From JBCBSS01 sp039819065 (lineage in GTDB: Bacteria > Bacteroidota > Bacteroidia > Cytophagales > Cyclobacteriaceae): a DNA stretch of 64,000 nucleotides. Position numbers and translations under genes: made by a program. Numbering within the stretch: position 1 is the first letter of the stretch; the number at the start of each line of letters is the position of its first letter. The notes under the pieces were generated by a model. It was not told where the DNA came from. It did not search any database and worked only from the letters and a program-made list of their open reading frames with translations. The stretch is from the NCBI GenBank assembly GCA_039819065.1, contig JBCBSS010000019.1:1-64000 (forward strand). The letters are read 5' to 3'. This document shows, one piece after another, positions 36,652 to 46,012 of this stretch.

Positions 36652-38421
36652 ATGACACCTAAATCAACGAGATTCGAACTGAAAGAGAGCAGTTGGGTAT
36701 CGGATGCCAGTATGTTGGACGTCAATAGTCTGGAAAATCTGATTTTTGAGAATCAAAGTATTAGAAGTTTTCTTACCAACACAAAGAAGTTTTTTGTGGC
36801 AGCAAACAAGGGTATGGGAAAAACCCTGTTGTTGTCTTTTAAGCGCTATTTGCTATATAAAAACTATGCCTCTGGTAGCCAGGGGAGTAAGGTCAAATTC
36901 ATACCATCCAACTCACCATTTTTGGATTATATGGGTGATCTGCCTGACTTGAGTAAGGAATATCACCAGTATTTATCCAACCTCAAGCATGCTAAGCAGA
37001 TATGGAATATCAGTCTGAAGATTTCCATTTTGAGCCATATCAATTTCGATTTGGCCAAGCATGAGATTGGTCAGATCGATAAAATACCAAAGCCGATCTC
37101 TTCATGGATATTAGAGGAAGATGAGATACCGCCTAGCAACATTCTACAGCAGTTGCTGGTGCACTTCACACCTTCTCAGATTAGTAAACACCTCGATCAG
37201 TACAATAACTTTCTTGATACCATCATTAGAAGGCTACATACGGGAATCTTCATATTCATTGACAAAGTAGATCAGGCGATTAAGTCCTTTCCCAAGCAAG
37301 CATGGATCATTATGCAAGCAGGTTTGATAGAAGCAGCCTGGGACATCGTCAATTCTAACCCGCACATAAAAATATATGCCACGGTGCGTCAGGAAGCTTT
37401 CAGCAACTACCATTCTGATATAAAAAGTAACCTGATTGGGTCGACTACTATCATTGACTATAAAAGGAGTGAACTGGCCCAGATCATGGATAAGCTTTCG
37501 CAGTATTATGAGGGAAAGACCACATTCCAAAGATTCACGGGGATAGAAAAAATCAAAAGCCCGCTTTCGGGGGAAGTGGAAGACTCTTTTGATTATGTGC
37601 TACGGCACACCATCGGAAGACCACGGGATTTGGTGATCATTTCTTCCAATTTATCAGAAAACATTGCTCATCTACAGGAGCTAGAGTTTCGAGCTATTGT
37701 CAATCAAGTTAGTGAACAGACCATTTTGCCTAATATTTTCAATGAGGTCGAGATATTTCTGGAGTGTTTGAAAAGTGAGATGGATAGACAACGCTTCTTT
37801 AGTTTGCTGCCCGGGAATATTATTTCCAAAAGAGCGGCATTGAGAATTAGCTGTTTGTTCAACGGGATAAATGAAGAAGATTATGCGCAGTTTGATGACC
37901 CGATCAATCAGATGAACCATCCCTTTAGTGAGCTTTATAAGTCTGGTTTGTTGGGATATGAGACGAGTAGAAATGGACAGGAGAATTCTTGCATGCAGCG
38001 CTTCAAGCAGCCGTATGATATGAGTGATTATAGCTCCATTATTCTACCTAACTCTGATTTTTACTTTATCCACCCCGCGCTTCAAAATACGATATCCCAA
38101 GCCAAGCGGGAGCACAAGTATTTGATTTTCAAATACGTGACGGTAGGGCATGCATATTCGTGGTCTAAAGTGCATAAGAAGCTAGTTGAAATCCAGATGA
38201 CATTGGAGAAAATCAGAAGGAAGGGCTCCATTAAGAACCGTGAAGAGGTGTGCACAAGGGTAATTGAGTTCATAGAAACGCATCTTAGCAAGCTTCACCA
38301 CGAGCACGATATTCTCAATTCTACCGCTTATAGAGAACTGGTAGAGCTATTGGAAAGCAGCGAAGGCTATACGTTATTGCACCTGGAGTTGGAGGACCTT
38401 ATTTGCGCTAATAATGTATAA
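36652..38421 (+). CDS. P-loop ATPase of unknown, possibly defence-related, function
   Basis: A 589-residue cytoplasmic protein. A P-loop NTPase domain has Walker A NKGMGKT (52-58) and a Walker B-like strand IFIFIDKVDQ (about 199-208) followed by an arginine-containing ATVRQEAF; the order resembles STAND/AAA+ type ATPases (KAP- or Sll1717-like). The C-terminal half (about 330-589) is helical with possible winged-helix units and no known domain. It lies 7 nt after the membrane-wHTH gene and ends 9 nt before the convergent DUF456 gene. The pair resembles NTP-dependent conflict modules in which an ATPase is coupled to a membrane protein; no toxin or effector domain is recognised. Confidence in ATPase is high, in defence is low. 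Confidence 0.7.
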   Translation: MTPKSTRFELKESSWVSDASMLDVNSLENLIFENQSIRSFLTNTKKFFVAANKGMGKTLLLSFKRYLLYKNYASGSQGSKVKFIPSNSPFLDYMGDLPDLSKEYHQYLSNLKHAKQIWNISLKISILSHINFDLAKHEIGQIDKIPKPISSWILEEDEIPPSNILQQLLVHFTPSQISKHLDQYNNFLDTIIRRLHTGIFIFIDKVDQAIKSFPKQAWIIMQAGLIEAAWDIVNSNPHIKIYATVRQEAFSNYHSDIKSNLIGSTTIIDYKRSELAQIMDKLSQYYEGKTTFQRFTGIEKIKSPLSGEVEDSFDYVLRHTIGRPRDLVIISSNLSENIAHLQELEFRAIVNQVSEQTILPNIFNEVEIFLECLKSEMDRQRFFSLLPGNIISKRAALRISCLFNGINEEDYAQFDDPINQMNHPFSELYKSGLLGYETSRNGQENSCMQRFKQPYDMSDYSSIILPNSDFYFIHPALQNTISQAKREHKYLIFKYVTVGHAYSWSKVHKKLVEIQMTLEKIRRKGSIKNREEVCTRVIEFIETHLSKLHHEHDILNSTAYRELVELLESSEGYTLLHLELEDLICANNV

Positions 38422-38430
38422 ATGGTCAGT

Positions 38431-38913
38431 CTAGAAAAAGGCGCCTTGAAAGAAATAGAATGCCATAATTGAGGAGGCCAAAAGCTTGAGCAGTGTGCCA
38501 GCCAGGAAACCAATAAAAGAACCGAAAGCAGCCTTCATAGCCTGCTTTGTTTCTGCCCCAGAGGTAAGCTCTCCGACCAGCGCGCCCAGTAATGGACCTA
38601 TGATAATGCCAAAAGGTGCAAAGAAAAGCCCAATAACAAGACCAATCATACTGCCCCACACGCCGCGTTTACTTCCGCCGAACTTCTTGGTGCCGTAGGC
38701 TGGTATCACGTAGTCTAAGACAGTAACGACGATAGCCACGCCTGCCCAAATCAGTAAAAAGGTGGTGCTAAATGGTGCCTCTTCCGTCAATTGTAGTATC
38801 AGCAACCCCACAAAGCTTAAAGGAGGGCCTGGTATTATGGGTAGTACACAACCGACAATTCCCGCAAGAATAAATAGAAGGCCTACAACGATCCAGAGTA
38901 TATCAATTGACAT
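38431..38913 (-). CDS. DUF456 family membrane protein
   Basis: A 160-residue hydrophobic protein with the DUF456 pattern: N-terminal VLPIIPGPPLSFVGLLIL, then YGTKKFGGSKRGVWGSMIG and FGIIIGPLLGALVGEL with glycine-rich helices. Four or five transmembrane segments. The family has no assigned function. It is convergent with the P-loop ATPase gene, with 9 nt between them. Confidence 0.88.
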   Translation of the reverse strand: MSIDILWIVVGLLFILAGIVGCVLPIIPGPPLSFVGLLILQLTEEAPFSTTFLLIWAGVAIVVTVLDYVIPAYGTKKFGGSKRGVWGSMIGLVIGLFFAPFGIIIGPLLGALVGELTSGAETKQAMKAAFGSFIGFLAGTLLKLLASSIMAFYFFQGAFF

Positions 38914-38966
38914 ATAAACTTGATTAGGTGATGATCAAATATAAAATGATTTTCACCAATTGGTCA

Positions 38967-39713
38967 TTAGTCAATCCGAATTATGTCAGCCCCTTCGAAA
39001 AAATTCGGTACCTGTAGGTTGAGTGAAGGTTCTTGATAGAGCCGTGGTGGTACACTGATATCAGCTAAAAATAACTCTCCGCGCACCTTTTTAGCTTCAT
39101 GGGTGAAAAGCCCCTTCTTAGGCAGCGCAAGGGTAACTGTGGCCTCTGCAAATATGCAAGGGCTGCTAACTTCGCCTGTGGTAAGATCAAGCCCTGAAGG
39201 AGTATCAAGCGACAAAACGGGTGCTTCATGGCTGTTGGCCCATTCTATCATCAACCTCGATTCCCCAGTGGGTGGACCATCCAAGCTGTACCCGATAAGA
39301 CCGTCTATGATCAGGTCAATCTCTTGCAAATCATCGAGATCTTCAACGCCATGGACAGTAACGCCTGCTTTTTCCAATATTGATTTTTGAATGGCTGGTG
39401 CTGAATCAGGCTTCGTTTTGCTAGACTCAATGATGAAACAGCTGACGTTCACACCCCAATTGCTGAGTCTTCTGGCACTGACCATGGCACCGCCGCCGTT
39501 GCCACCAGTACCTGCCAATACCGCTACCTTTTTGGTACTGGTATCAGGTTGTAAAAAGCGATTTACCGCTACGATTGATAAACATCTTCCGGCGTTCTCC
39601 ATCATCTGGAGCAATTCAATTCCATACACTTCAATCATCAGGCGATCTACTTCTATCATTTGATCGGTATCGATTCCGATCAAACGTCCTGAATAGATGG
39701 GGATGGCTTCCAT
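38967..39713 (-). CDS. YjeF N-terminal domain protein, NAD(P)HX epimerase-like
   Basis: A 248-residue protein made only of the YjeF-N (NAD(P)HX epimerase) domain; the ADP-dependent dehydratase half found in many bacterial fusions is missing. Recognisable motifs are YGIELLQMMENAGR at the N-terminus and LSLDTPSGLDLTTGE. The nucleotide-binding loop reads GTGGNGGGA, where the family usually has GxGNNGGDG, so the loop Asp is replaced. It could be an epimerase with altered binding or a paralog acting on another nucleotide. Gap of 53 nt to the DUF456 gene downstream, same strand. Confidence 0.75.
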   Translation of the reverse strand: MEAIPIYSGRLIGIDTDQMIEVDRLMIEVYGIELLQMMENAGRCLSIVAVNRFLQPDTSTKKVAVLAGTGGNGGGAMVSARRLSNWGVNVSCFIIESSKTKPDSAPAIQKSILEKAGVTVHGVEDLDDLQEIDLIIDGLIGYSLDGPPTGESRLMIEWANSHEAPVLSLDTPSGLDLTTGEVSSPCIFAEATVTLALPKKGLFTHEAKKVRGELFLADISVPPRLYQEPSLNLQVPNFFEGADIIRID

Positions 39714-39895
39714 GGTGGTTTACGGCTATTCTTGATATAATATAGAAATAATTTTTAACCAATTGTAGGAAAAAGACCGTTTAAATCTCTGTCTTGTGTT
39801 TTCTCGCTATTCTATATCCTTAATATGTGATTTAGGATGGCATTTTTGAAGAAAGTAAGGATACCTTTAGGTAAGTCTAGTTGATGCGATGGTAA

Positions 39896-40978
39896 TTAAT
39901 TGTCCTTTTGGGCTGCTACCGAATGAAGTATTCGCTTAGCGGCGGTGAGGCCTGCATAAACCGCCCCTTCCATATAACCACCATACCACTCGGCAGTTTC
40001 GGTACCGGAAAACCAGAATTTACCTTCCATCAGAGGCGCTTGGAACAGAGGGTGTCCGTATTGAGGGTGGAACTGCGGATGATTACTGTCTTGTGTTGAC
40101 GTTAGCGGTTCGACAAACCAGTCTTTTTCTTGATATGTCACATACTTTTTGGCTTCTTCGCCCATAAGGGCAGCGATCCAATCCACTATTATCTCCTCAC
40201 GTTGTTCAGGTTTGGTGACCCGGGCAACATCGGATGAAAAGAAGCCCTTAAGCGCGAAGAAATTCTCCTGGTAATTAGTGTGATCATGAAGCTCTTGTAC
40301 TGGTCCGGATTGACTCATAGCCATTCCCGAAAACCCCTTTTCCTTCCAGAATGGATGCTCGTAAACCACGGCAAATTTCAATGCATTGCTCATCCAGGTG
40401 TGCGTGGTATCCATTGCATTCTGCAAAGCTTCGCCGAGTGCTGGAGAGAAATCTATAGCATGTAGAGTTAACTTTGGAGGAATGGTGTTAATCACCAATA
40501 CTGCATCCAAGGTTGAACCATCTTCGAAATGAAGCGCCACATGGCTTTGTTCATCTTTGACTGAGACAACCTTGGTATTCAATTTCACTTCTACGCCAGA
40601 AGACTCGTAAAGCCGCTGGATCAAACTTTCAGAGCCGTTTTGTATTCTAAAATGAGGAGGCTCTTCTTCGGGTACGATGAAATGTTGCAAGGGATAAGAC
40701 GGGCCGAATTGGTAGCAAGATTTACCCTGGCGGTACTGTTCAAAGATGCCTACGTTGAGCTCTTTCAATAGCTCATTCAGATATGTATGTTTCTCGCCAA
40801 GCCAGGTAGCACCCATTTCCAAATATCCGTTTTGGCCGATTTGGGTGGATTGCATTCTGCCACCGATCCTGTTACTAGCTTCTACAATGAGTACATCTTT
40901 TATGCCTTTCTTTTTCAGCTCATAGGCGGTGGTTAAACCTGAGAGACCTGCGCCGATAATTACAACTTCTTTGACCAT
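39896..40978 (-). CDS. Flavin-dependent amine oxidase family protein
   Basis: A 360-residue FAD enzyme of the monoamine oxidase family. The dinucleotide-binding motif IIGAGLSGLTTAYEL is at residues 7-21, the GG motif in EASNRIGGRMQS follows, and the C-terminal FAD-contacting segment SGTETAEWYGGYMEGAVYAG is intact. It is shorter than eukaryotic monoamine oxidases (about 520 residues) and lacks a membrane anchor. The substrate could be an amine, amino acid or polyamine. No signal peptide. Single gene, with 424 nt upstream before pta. Confidence 0.87.
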   Translation of the reverse strand: MVKEVVIIGAGLSGLTTAYELKKKGIKDVLIVEASNRIGGRMQSTQIGQNGYLEMGATWLGEKHTYLNELLKELNVGIFEQYRQGKSCYQFGPSYPLQHFIVPEEEPPHFRIQNGSESLIQRLYESSGVEVKLNTKVVSVKDEQSHVALHFEDGSTLDAVLVINTIPPKLTLHAIDFSPALGEALQNAMDTTHTWMSNALKFAVVYEHPFWKEKGFSGMAMSQSGPVQELHDHTNYQENFFALKGFFSSDVARVTKPEQREEIIVDWIAALMGEEAKKYVTYQEKDWFVEPLTSTQDSNHPQFHPQYGHPLFQAPLMEGKFWFSGTETAEWYGGYMEGAVYAGLTAAKRILHSVAAQKDN

Positions 40979-41114
40979 GACACAATGTTAGTGGATTCTA
41001 TGATCAGATTGTTGACAGTGGGTGACAAAACTGAGTAGAGGCTTCAGTTTTATGCTTGATCGAAGGTAATGCCTTAGCCAAGATTGGTGTCTTTACCGAC
41101 CTTATTCTTAGCTG

Positions 41115-41167
41115 GCGCGTGTTTATAATGCGTGCCCTAGAGTTTTGCGAACGCGTTACAAACGCGC
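41115..41167. repeat. Imperfect palindrome in the 40979-41402 gap
   Basis: GCGCGTGTTTATAATGCGT (41115-41133) can pair imperfectly with ACGCGTTACAAACGCGC (41151-41167) around an AT-containing loop. The small open frame over this segment resembles no protein. The rest of the 424-bp gap holds the pta promoter region and no gene. Confidence 0.45.
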
Positions 41168-41402
41168 TCGATCGGATATATGGATACACCCTGAACGTTG
41201 ACATGGTTTATAATCAACTCCTATCAACCCCTATTGTAAAAATGAGATCAGTCAGTTGTTTTTATGACATATCAGGAATGACTACAGTCTTAATTTCCCT
41301 ATCTCGCCGGCCTAAAGGTTTTTATTAGTGTCATTGCTGGCTAGAAAGTGCAAATGGCAGTATTTTTCAAGAAGGTAACAACAGTTAGATAGTAATTGCA
41401 TA

Positions 41403-43505
41403 ATGGCTAATTCAATATACATCACCTCTTCAGAGGCGCGTTGTGGTAAGTCACTGATTTGCCTAGGTTTGGTAGAACTCATACTTCGAAAAACGCGGAA
41501 AGTGGGCATTTTCCGGCCGGTGATAAGAGGCACCAAACAAGGAGAACGGGATAAGAATATTGACCTGATACTCAATCACTTTAATCTGGACATCCCGTAT
41601 GAGGATACTTACGCTTACCACAGTAAGGACATTCAAGCGCTCATTTCTGATGGCAAAATTGATCAAGCCTTAGACCATATCATTACCAAGTATAAAGCCC
41701 TACAAGCTAAGTGCGATTTTGTGCTTTGTGAAGGAACAGATTTTCAAGCGGAGAGCAGCTCTTTTGAATTCAACATTAACGTCGAGTTCGCCAAGAATTT
41801 AGGATGCCCGGTATTGATTGTGGGCAGGGCTGATCAGGGTAGAACTGTTGAGGATATCGTCTATCCGGTGGATTTGGCCATCGAATCCTATCTGGAAAAA
41901 GACTGTGAAGTAATTGGTACAGTCATCAATATGGCCGACCCCGCTATGCTGGATGAGATTGGTGAAGAAATCAAGCGGAAGTTGCCATTGAACGGCCATA
42001 TTTATTCCGTTATTCCTCAGAATGAAATACTAAAGAACCCTACTGTCAAAGAGGTTGTAGAACACCTTGGCGCGGAGGTCTTATACGGGGAAGAATTCTT
42101 GAGCAGGCAGGTTTTCAAGAATTCGATCGCTGCGATGCAGATGCAAAACTATTTGCCGCTAATGCAAGAGAAGTGTATGGTGATCACCCCTGGTGACAGA
42201 GGGGATATCATTCTTAGTGTTTTGCAAGCTAACGAATCACAAAATTACCCATCTATTTCTGCCATTCTGCTGACCACAGATGAGAAGCCGCAAGATTCGG
42301 TTAGAAAGCTATTGGATGGTTTGGAGCATACTATTCCGATCCTGTCTGTGACTTCGAACACGTTCGATACGGCTACCAAGTTGGCAGATATCCATTCTAT
42401 CATCACTGCTGATAACCATGCCAAAATCGCGGCTGGCCTTGAGACATTTGAAACGTATGTGGATATTTCTAAGCTGGAAGAAAAGATAACCAGCGTGGTC
42501 AACCACGGCATGACGCCCAAGATGTTCCAGTATTTATTGAAAGAAAAGGCCAGGGTAGACAAAAAACATATCGTACTGCCGGAAGGAAATGACGAAAGAA
42601 TCATAAGAGCCGCTGGTATTCTGGTAGACCAGGGTATCGTAGATCTGACCGTCTTGGGGCAAGAGGAGGAAATACTATCGATGATTTCTAAAAGTGGGCT
42701 AAAGGTCGATGTGGATAAGCTGAACATTACGACTCCGGCTAATCATCCTAAGTATGAAAGCTACGCTCAGAAGTACTACGAGCTTAGAAAGCATAAAGGA
42801 GTCAATATGGATATTGCTAAAGACACCTTGCTTGACGTGTCCTACTTTGGTACAATGATGGTGCAGGAAGGAGATGCCGATGGCATGGTATCGGGGGCTG
42901 TGCATACCACGCAGCATACAGTTAGGCCGGCACTGCAATTGATCAAGACGAAACCTGGTTTTTCGGTAGTCTCATCGGTATTCTTCATGTGTCTGGAAGA
43001 CCGCGTATTGGTATATGGGGATTGCGCCATCAACCCCAATCCCAACGCAGAGCAATTGGCTGAAATAGCTATCTCGTCTGCAGACACGGCTATTGCTTTT
43101 GAGGTTGATCCAAAAATGGCTTTGTTGTCTTACTCTTCCGGTAGTTCCGGGAAAGGGGCGGATGTTGAAAAAGTAAGTACTGCAGTCCAGATCGTGAAAG
43201 AAAACCGCTCTGATTTGAAAGTCGAAGGTCCTATTCAGTACGACGCAGCGGTGGATGCCAAAGTAGGGGCGCAGAAGATGCCGGGATCATTAGTGGCAGG
43301 GCAGGCGAATGTACTCATCTTTCCTGACCTCAACACAGGGAACAATACTTACAAAGCCGTGCAACGCGAAACGGGTGCCATAGCCATCGGCCCGGTATTA
43401 CAAGGATTGAACAAACCTGTCAATGATTTGAGTAGGGGCTGTACTGTGGTTGACATCGTGAATACAGTAACTATCACCGCCATACAAGCCCAACAGATGA
43501 AATAG
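41403..43505 (+). CDS. pta: Phosphate acetyltransferase
   Basis: A 700-residue long-form phosphate acetyltransferase. The N-terminal P-loop-like domain (SSEARCGKSLICLGLVE, residues 9-25) and the central DRTGG domain (about 215-330) regulate the C-terminal catalytic PTA_PTB domain (about 375-700: KKHIVLPEGNDERIIRAA, SGAVHTTQHTVRPALQ, GSLVAGQANVLIFPDLNTGN). It interconverts acetyl-CoA and acetyl phosphate. The acetate kinase gene begins 25 nt downstream, giving the usual acetate overflow or ATP-yielding pair. Confidence 0.95.
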   Translation: MANSIYITSSEARCGKSLICLGLVELILRKTRKVGIFRPVIRGTKQGERDKNIDLILNHFNLDIPYEDTYAYHSKDIQALISDGKIDQALDHIITKYKALQAKCDFVLCEGTDFQAESSSFEFNINVEFAKNLGCPVLIVGRADQGRTVEDIVYPVDLAIESYLEKDCEVIGTVINMADPAMLDEIGEEIKRKLPLNGHIYSVIPQNEILKNPTVKEVVEHLGAEVLYGEEFLSRQVFKNSIAAMQMQNYLPLMQEKCMVITPGDRGDIILSVLQANESQNYPSISAILLTTDEKPQDSVRKLLDGLEHTIPILSVTSNTFDTATKLADIHSIITADNHAKIAAGLETFETYVDISKLEEKITSVVNHGMTPKMFQYLLKEKARVDKKHIVLPEGNDERIIRAAGILVDQGIVDLTVLGQEEEILSMISKSGLKVDVDKLNITTPANHPKYESYAQKYYELRKHKGVNMDIAKDTLLDVSYFGTMMVQEGDADGMVSGAVHTTQHTVRPALQLIKTKPGFSVVSSVFFMCLEDRVLVYGDCAINPNPNAEQLAEIAISSADTAIAFEVDPKMALLSYSSGSSGKGADVEKVSTAVQIVKENRSDLKVEGPIQYDAAVDAKVGAQKMPGSLVAGQANVLIFPDLNTGNNTYKAVQRETGAIAIGPVLQGLNKPVNDLSRGCTVVDIVNTVTITAIQAQQMK

Positions 43506-43530
43506 ATAAGCCATTATAAATAGTTAAGAC

Positions 43531-44748
43531 TTGAAAATTCTTGTAATCAATTCCGGTAGTTCCTCTATCAAATATAAGCTCTTCCAAATGCCAGAAAGGC
43601 TGGCTATTACCTCTGGCTCAGTGGAGAAAATCGGAGAAGAGGGGAGCCACATTAAGCAAACGACAGTTAAGTCAGGTCAAGATGAAGAGAAAACGGAAAG
43701 GCAAGTTGATATTCCTGATCATCGTACCGGATTGGACAACATAGCAGGATTATTGACCGATGAAAGTTGTGGTGTCATAACTGATCCAAACGAGATCTTT
43801 GCCGTAGGCCATAGAGTGGTACATGGTGGTGAGCGTTTCAGCCAACCTACATTGATCAATGACGAAGTGTTGGCCAACATCGAATCATTGAGCTTTCTGG
43901 CTCCACTGCACAATCCAGCTAACCTTGAAGGTATCAAAGTTTCCAAAGAGGTTTTTCCTCAGGCTAAGCAGGTAGCTATTTTCGATACGGCTTTCCACCA
44001 ATCATTACCTGACTATGCTTATCGCTATGCTATTCCCAATTGGCTATATGACGAACACGCTGTGCGTGCTTACGGATTTCATGGCACATCTCATCGGTAT
44101 GTAGCCAGACGAGCTGCAGACTTGCTTGAAACCAGTGAAGAGAACTTGAACTTGATCACCATTCATTTAGGTAATGGCTGTAGCATGGCCGCCGTCAAAG
44201 GCGGAAAGAGCATTGATACTTCCATGGGACTAAGTCCGTTGGCCGGTCTGGTGATGGGTACGCGCAGCGGTGATATTGATCCTTCTATTTACAATTTTCT
44301 GGAGAGTCGGTTAGATATGGATTTCAAGGCGGTGGATAAAATGCTCAATAAGGAGAGTGGCCTCAAAGGTCTTACAGGTGAGAATGATCTAAGGGCGGTG
44401 ATAGAACATGCTGAGTCTGGTGATAAAAATGCTCAACTGGCGCTGGATGTATATACCTATCGCATCAAAAAATATATCGGCGCCTATGCTGCTGCATTGG
44501 GTAAGCTGGATGCTATCGTTTTCACAGCAGGAGTAGGGGAGAATAGCGCCCTCATCAGGGAAAAAGTGTGCACAAACCTTGATGTATTAGGCATTCATAT
44601 TGACAAAGAGAAGAACGAAGCTTCAGACAGAACGGAGCGTTTGATCAATGATTCTCAGAGCAGAGTCACAATACTAGTGATACCGACGAATGAAGAACTG
44701 GAAATCGCCGACCAGACCCAACAGCTTTTACAGCATGTAAACGGTTGA
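43531..44748 (+). CDS. ackA: Acetate kinase
   Basis: A 405-residue acetate kinase, the normal family length. The N-terminus MKILVINSGSSSIKYKLF is canonical and begins at a TTG codon; no ATG fits, so TTG is the true start. AVGHRVVHGGERF, IFDTAFHQSLP, FHGTSHRYV, HLGNGCSMAAVKGGKSIDTSMG and FTAGVGENSALIR are all intact. It makes ATP and acetate from acetyl phosphate and ADP (or the reverse). Cotranscribed with pta. Confidence 0.96.
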   Translation: MKILVINSGSSSIKYKLFQMPERLAITSGSVEKIGEEGSHIKQTTVKSGQDEEKTERQVDIPDHRTGLDNIAGLLTDESCGVITDPNEIFAVGHRVVHGGERFSQPTLINDEVLANIESLSFLAPLHNPANLEGIKVSKEVFPQAKQVAIFDTAFHQSLPDYAYRYAIPNWLYDEHAVRAYGFHGTSHRYVARRAADLLETSEENLNLITIHLGNGCSMAAVKGGKSIDTSMGLSPLAGLVMGTRSGDIDPSIYNFLESRLDMDFKAVDKMLNKESGLKGLTGENDLRAVIEHAESGDKNAQLALDVYTYRIKKYIGAYAAALGKLDAIVFTAGVGENSALIREKVCTNLDVLGIHIDKEKNEASDRTERLINDSQSRVTILVIPTNEELEIADQTQQLLQHVNG

Positions 44749-44755
44749 TATCGGC

Positions 44756-45973
44756 TTAGGTGAACATCTGTATTTGTCCATGCCTGTCTATACCAGAAGG
44801 TGGTTTGGCGTGACCATTGACGGTTCTACCTCCATACTTCCATGAATCCCTTCTTTCTTTAGCCACTACCTTATCAAAGTTGGTATTGGGCACAAATTCT
44901 TGTTCTATGCGTTGTGAGGCCTTGGTTAGTGCTTTAATAGCTTTTTGCTTGTCAAAGCGCCCGATCTTTGCTTTATCAATACCCGTTTTTAACACCTCAA
45001 TGGTTTTGTCATAAACTTTGGTAGGTACCGGAAACGGATGACCATCTTTGCCACCATGGGCAAAAGAAAACCGGGCTGGGTCACTAAATCGGGATGGTGT
45101 GCCGTGGATCACTTCACTAACCAAAGTGAGTGACTGTAACGTTCTTGGGCCAAGACCATTGAGTAATAAGAGCGATTCGAAATTCTTCACATCTGTTTCA
45201 TGAGCCAACGCCAGAATACTACCCAATCGTTTGAGGTCTACATCTTTTGCTTTGACATCGTGATGGCGTGGCAGCGTAATCTTTCTGATCTCATTGAGCA
45301 TTTGAACGGGCGATTCCTTAGAGATGGATAGAATACCATCTCTAGTGCTGTGCGCATTTTTATCAGTTAAGTTCAGGATGTCACCTTGTCGCTTACCATA
45401 AATGAATGTATGCGGCTCTTCGATAAACGAGCGTAGTTGTGAAGAATGCCAGTGATAGCGCCGTGCCATGCCTGAGTCACCGTTCATACCTTGTTGCACG
45501 ACCACCCACTCGCCCTCATCAGTCACGATGAAAGAGTGCAGGTAGATCTGAAAGCCATCCTGAATAGCGGTGTTATCAACTTTGGCGGTGAGCTTACTGT
45601 ATTGCACCAGCTTCGTGCCGTCTAGCCCTGTGCGTTCAGCCAAAGCCAAAAGCTCGTTCGGGGTTTCTCTGGAATGCTTTCCCCTTCCACCGCAGATGTA
45701 TATGCCTAATTCTCTGGCTTTGGGATTGAGCGCTTTTTTCAGTGCACCCATCACCGATGTGGTAATGCCCGAGGAATGCCAATCCATGCCCAGTACGCAA
45801 CCCAGCGATTGAAACCACATGGGGTCACTCAAACGAGTCAGCGCCTCAGACTTTCCATATTCCATCACTACGGCTTCGATAATGGCACCTCCCAAACTAC
45901 TCATTCTTTGAGCCAGCCACTGAGGTACTCGGCCGTTATGTAAAGGTAGGTCTGCGTATCCAGCATTTTTCAT
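44756..45973 (-). CDS. DUF763 family protein
   Basis: A 405-residue cytoplasmic protein matching DUF763 over its full length: GYADLPLHNGRVPQWLAQRM at the start, DWHSSGITTSVMGALK, GIYICGGRGKHSR, QQGMNGDSGMARRYHW and the helix-hairpin-helix-like LLLNGLGPRTLQSLTLVSEVIHG. The family occurs in archaea and some bacteria; its biochemical role is unknown, though the HhH-like element suggests nucleic-acid contact. A palindromic operator-like site starts only 10 nt before the ATG and is nearly the same as that before the 2H phosphoesterase gene. It converges on ackA with a 7-nt gap. Confidence 0.88.
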   Translation of the reverse strand: MKNAGYADLPLHNGRVPQWLAQRMSSLGGAIIEAVVMEYGKSEALTRLSDPMWFQSLGCVLGMDWHSSGITTSVMGALKKALNPKARELGIYICGGRGKHSRETPNELLALAERTGLDGTKLVQYSKLTAKVDNTAIQDGFQIYLHSFIVTDEGEWVVVQQGMNGDSGMARRYHWHSSQLRSFIEEPHTFIYGKRQGDILNLTDKNAHSTRDGILSISKESPVQMLNEIRKITLPRHHDVKAKDVDLKRLGSILALAHETDVKNFESLLLLNGLGPRTLQSLTLVSEVIHGTPSRFSDPARFSFAHGGKDGHPFPVPTKVYDKTIEVLKTGIDKAKIGRFDKQKAIKALTKASQRIEQEFVPNTNFDKVVAKERRDSWKYGGRTVNGHAKPPSGIDRHGQIQMFT

Positions 45974-45983
45974 ATTGTAATTA

Positions 45984-46012
45984 TACTAAAAATTTTAGTA
46001 AAAGCTAAATAA
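45984..46012 (-). promoter_or_regulatory. Palindromic operator-like site upstream of DUF763
   Basis: TACTAAAAATTTTAGTA (45984-46000) is a perfect 8-bp inverted repeat around one central base, 10 nt before the ATG. An additional CTAAA half-site follows at 46006. It differs at one base from the 17-bp site at 19184-19200. Placement this close to the start codon suggests repression. Confidence 0.6.
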
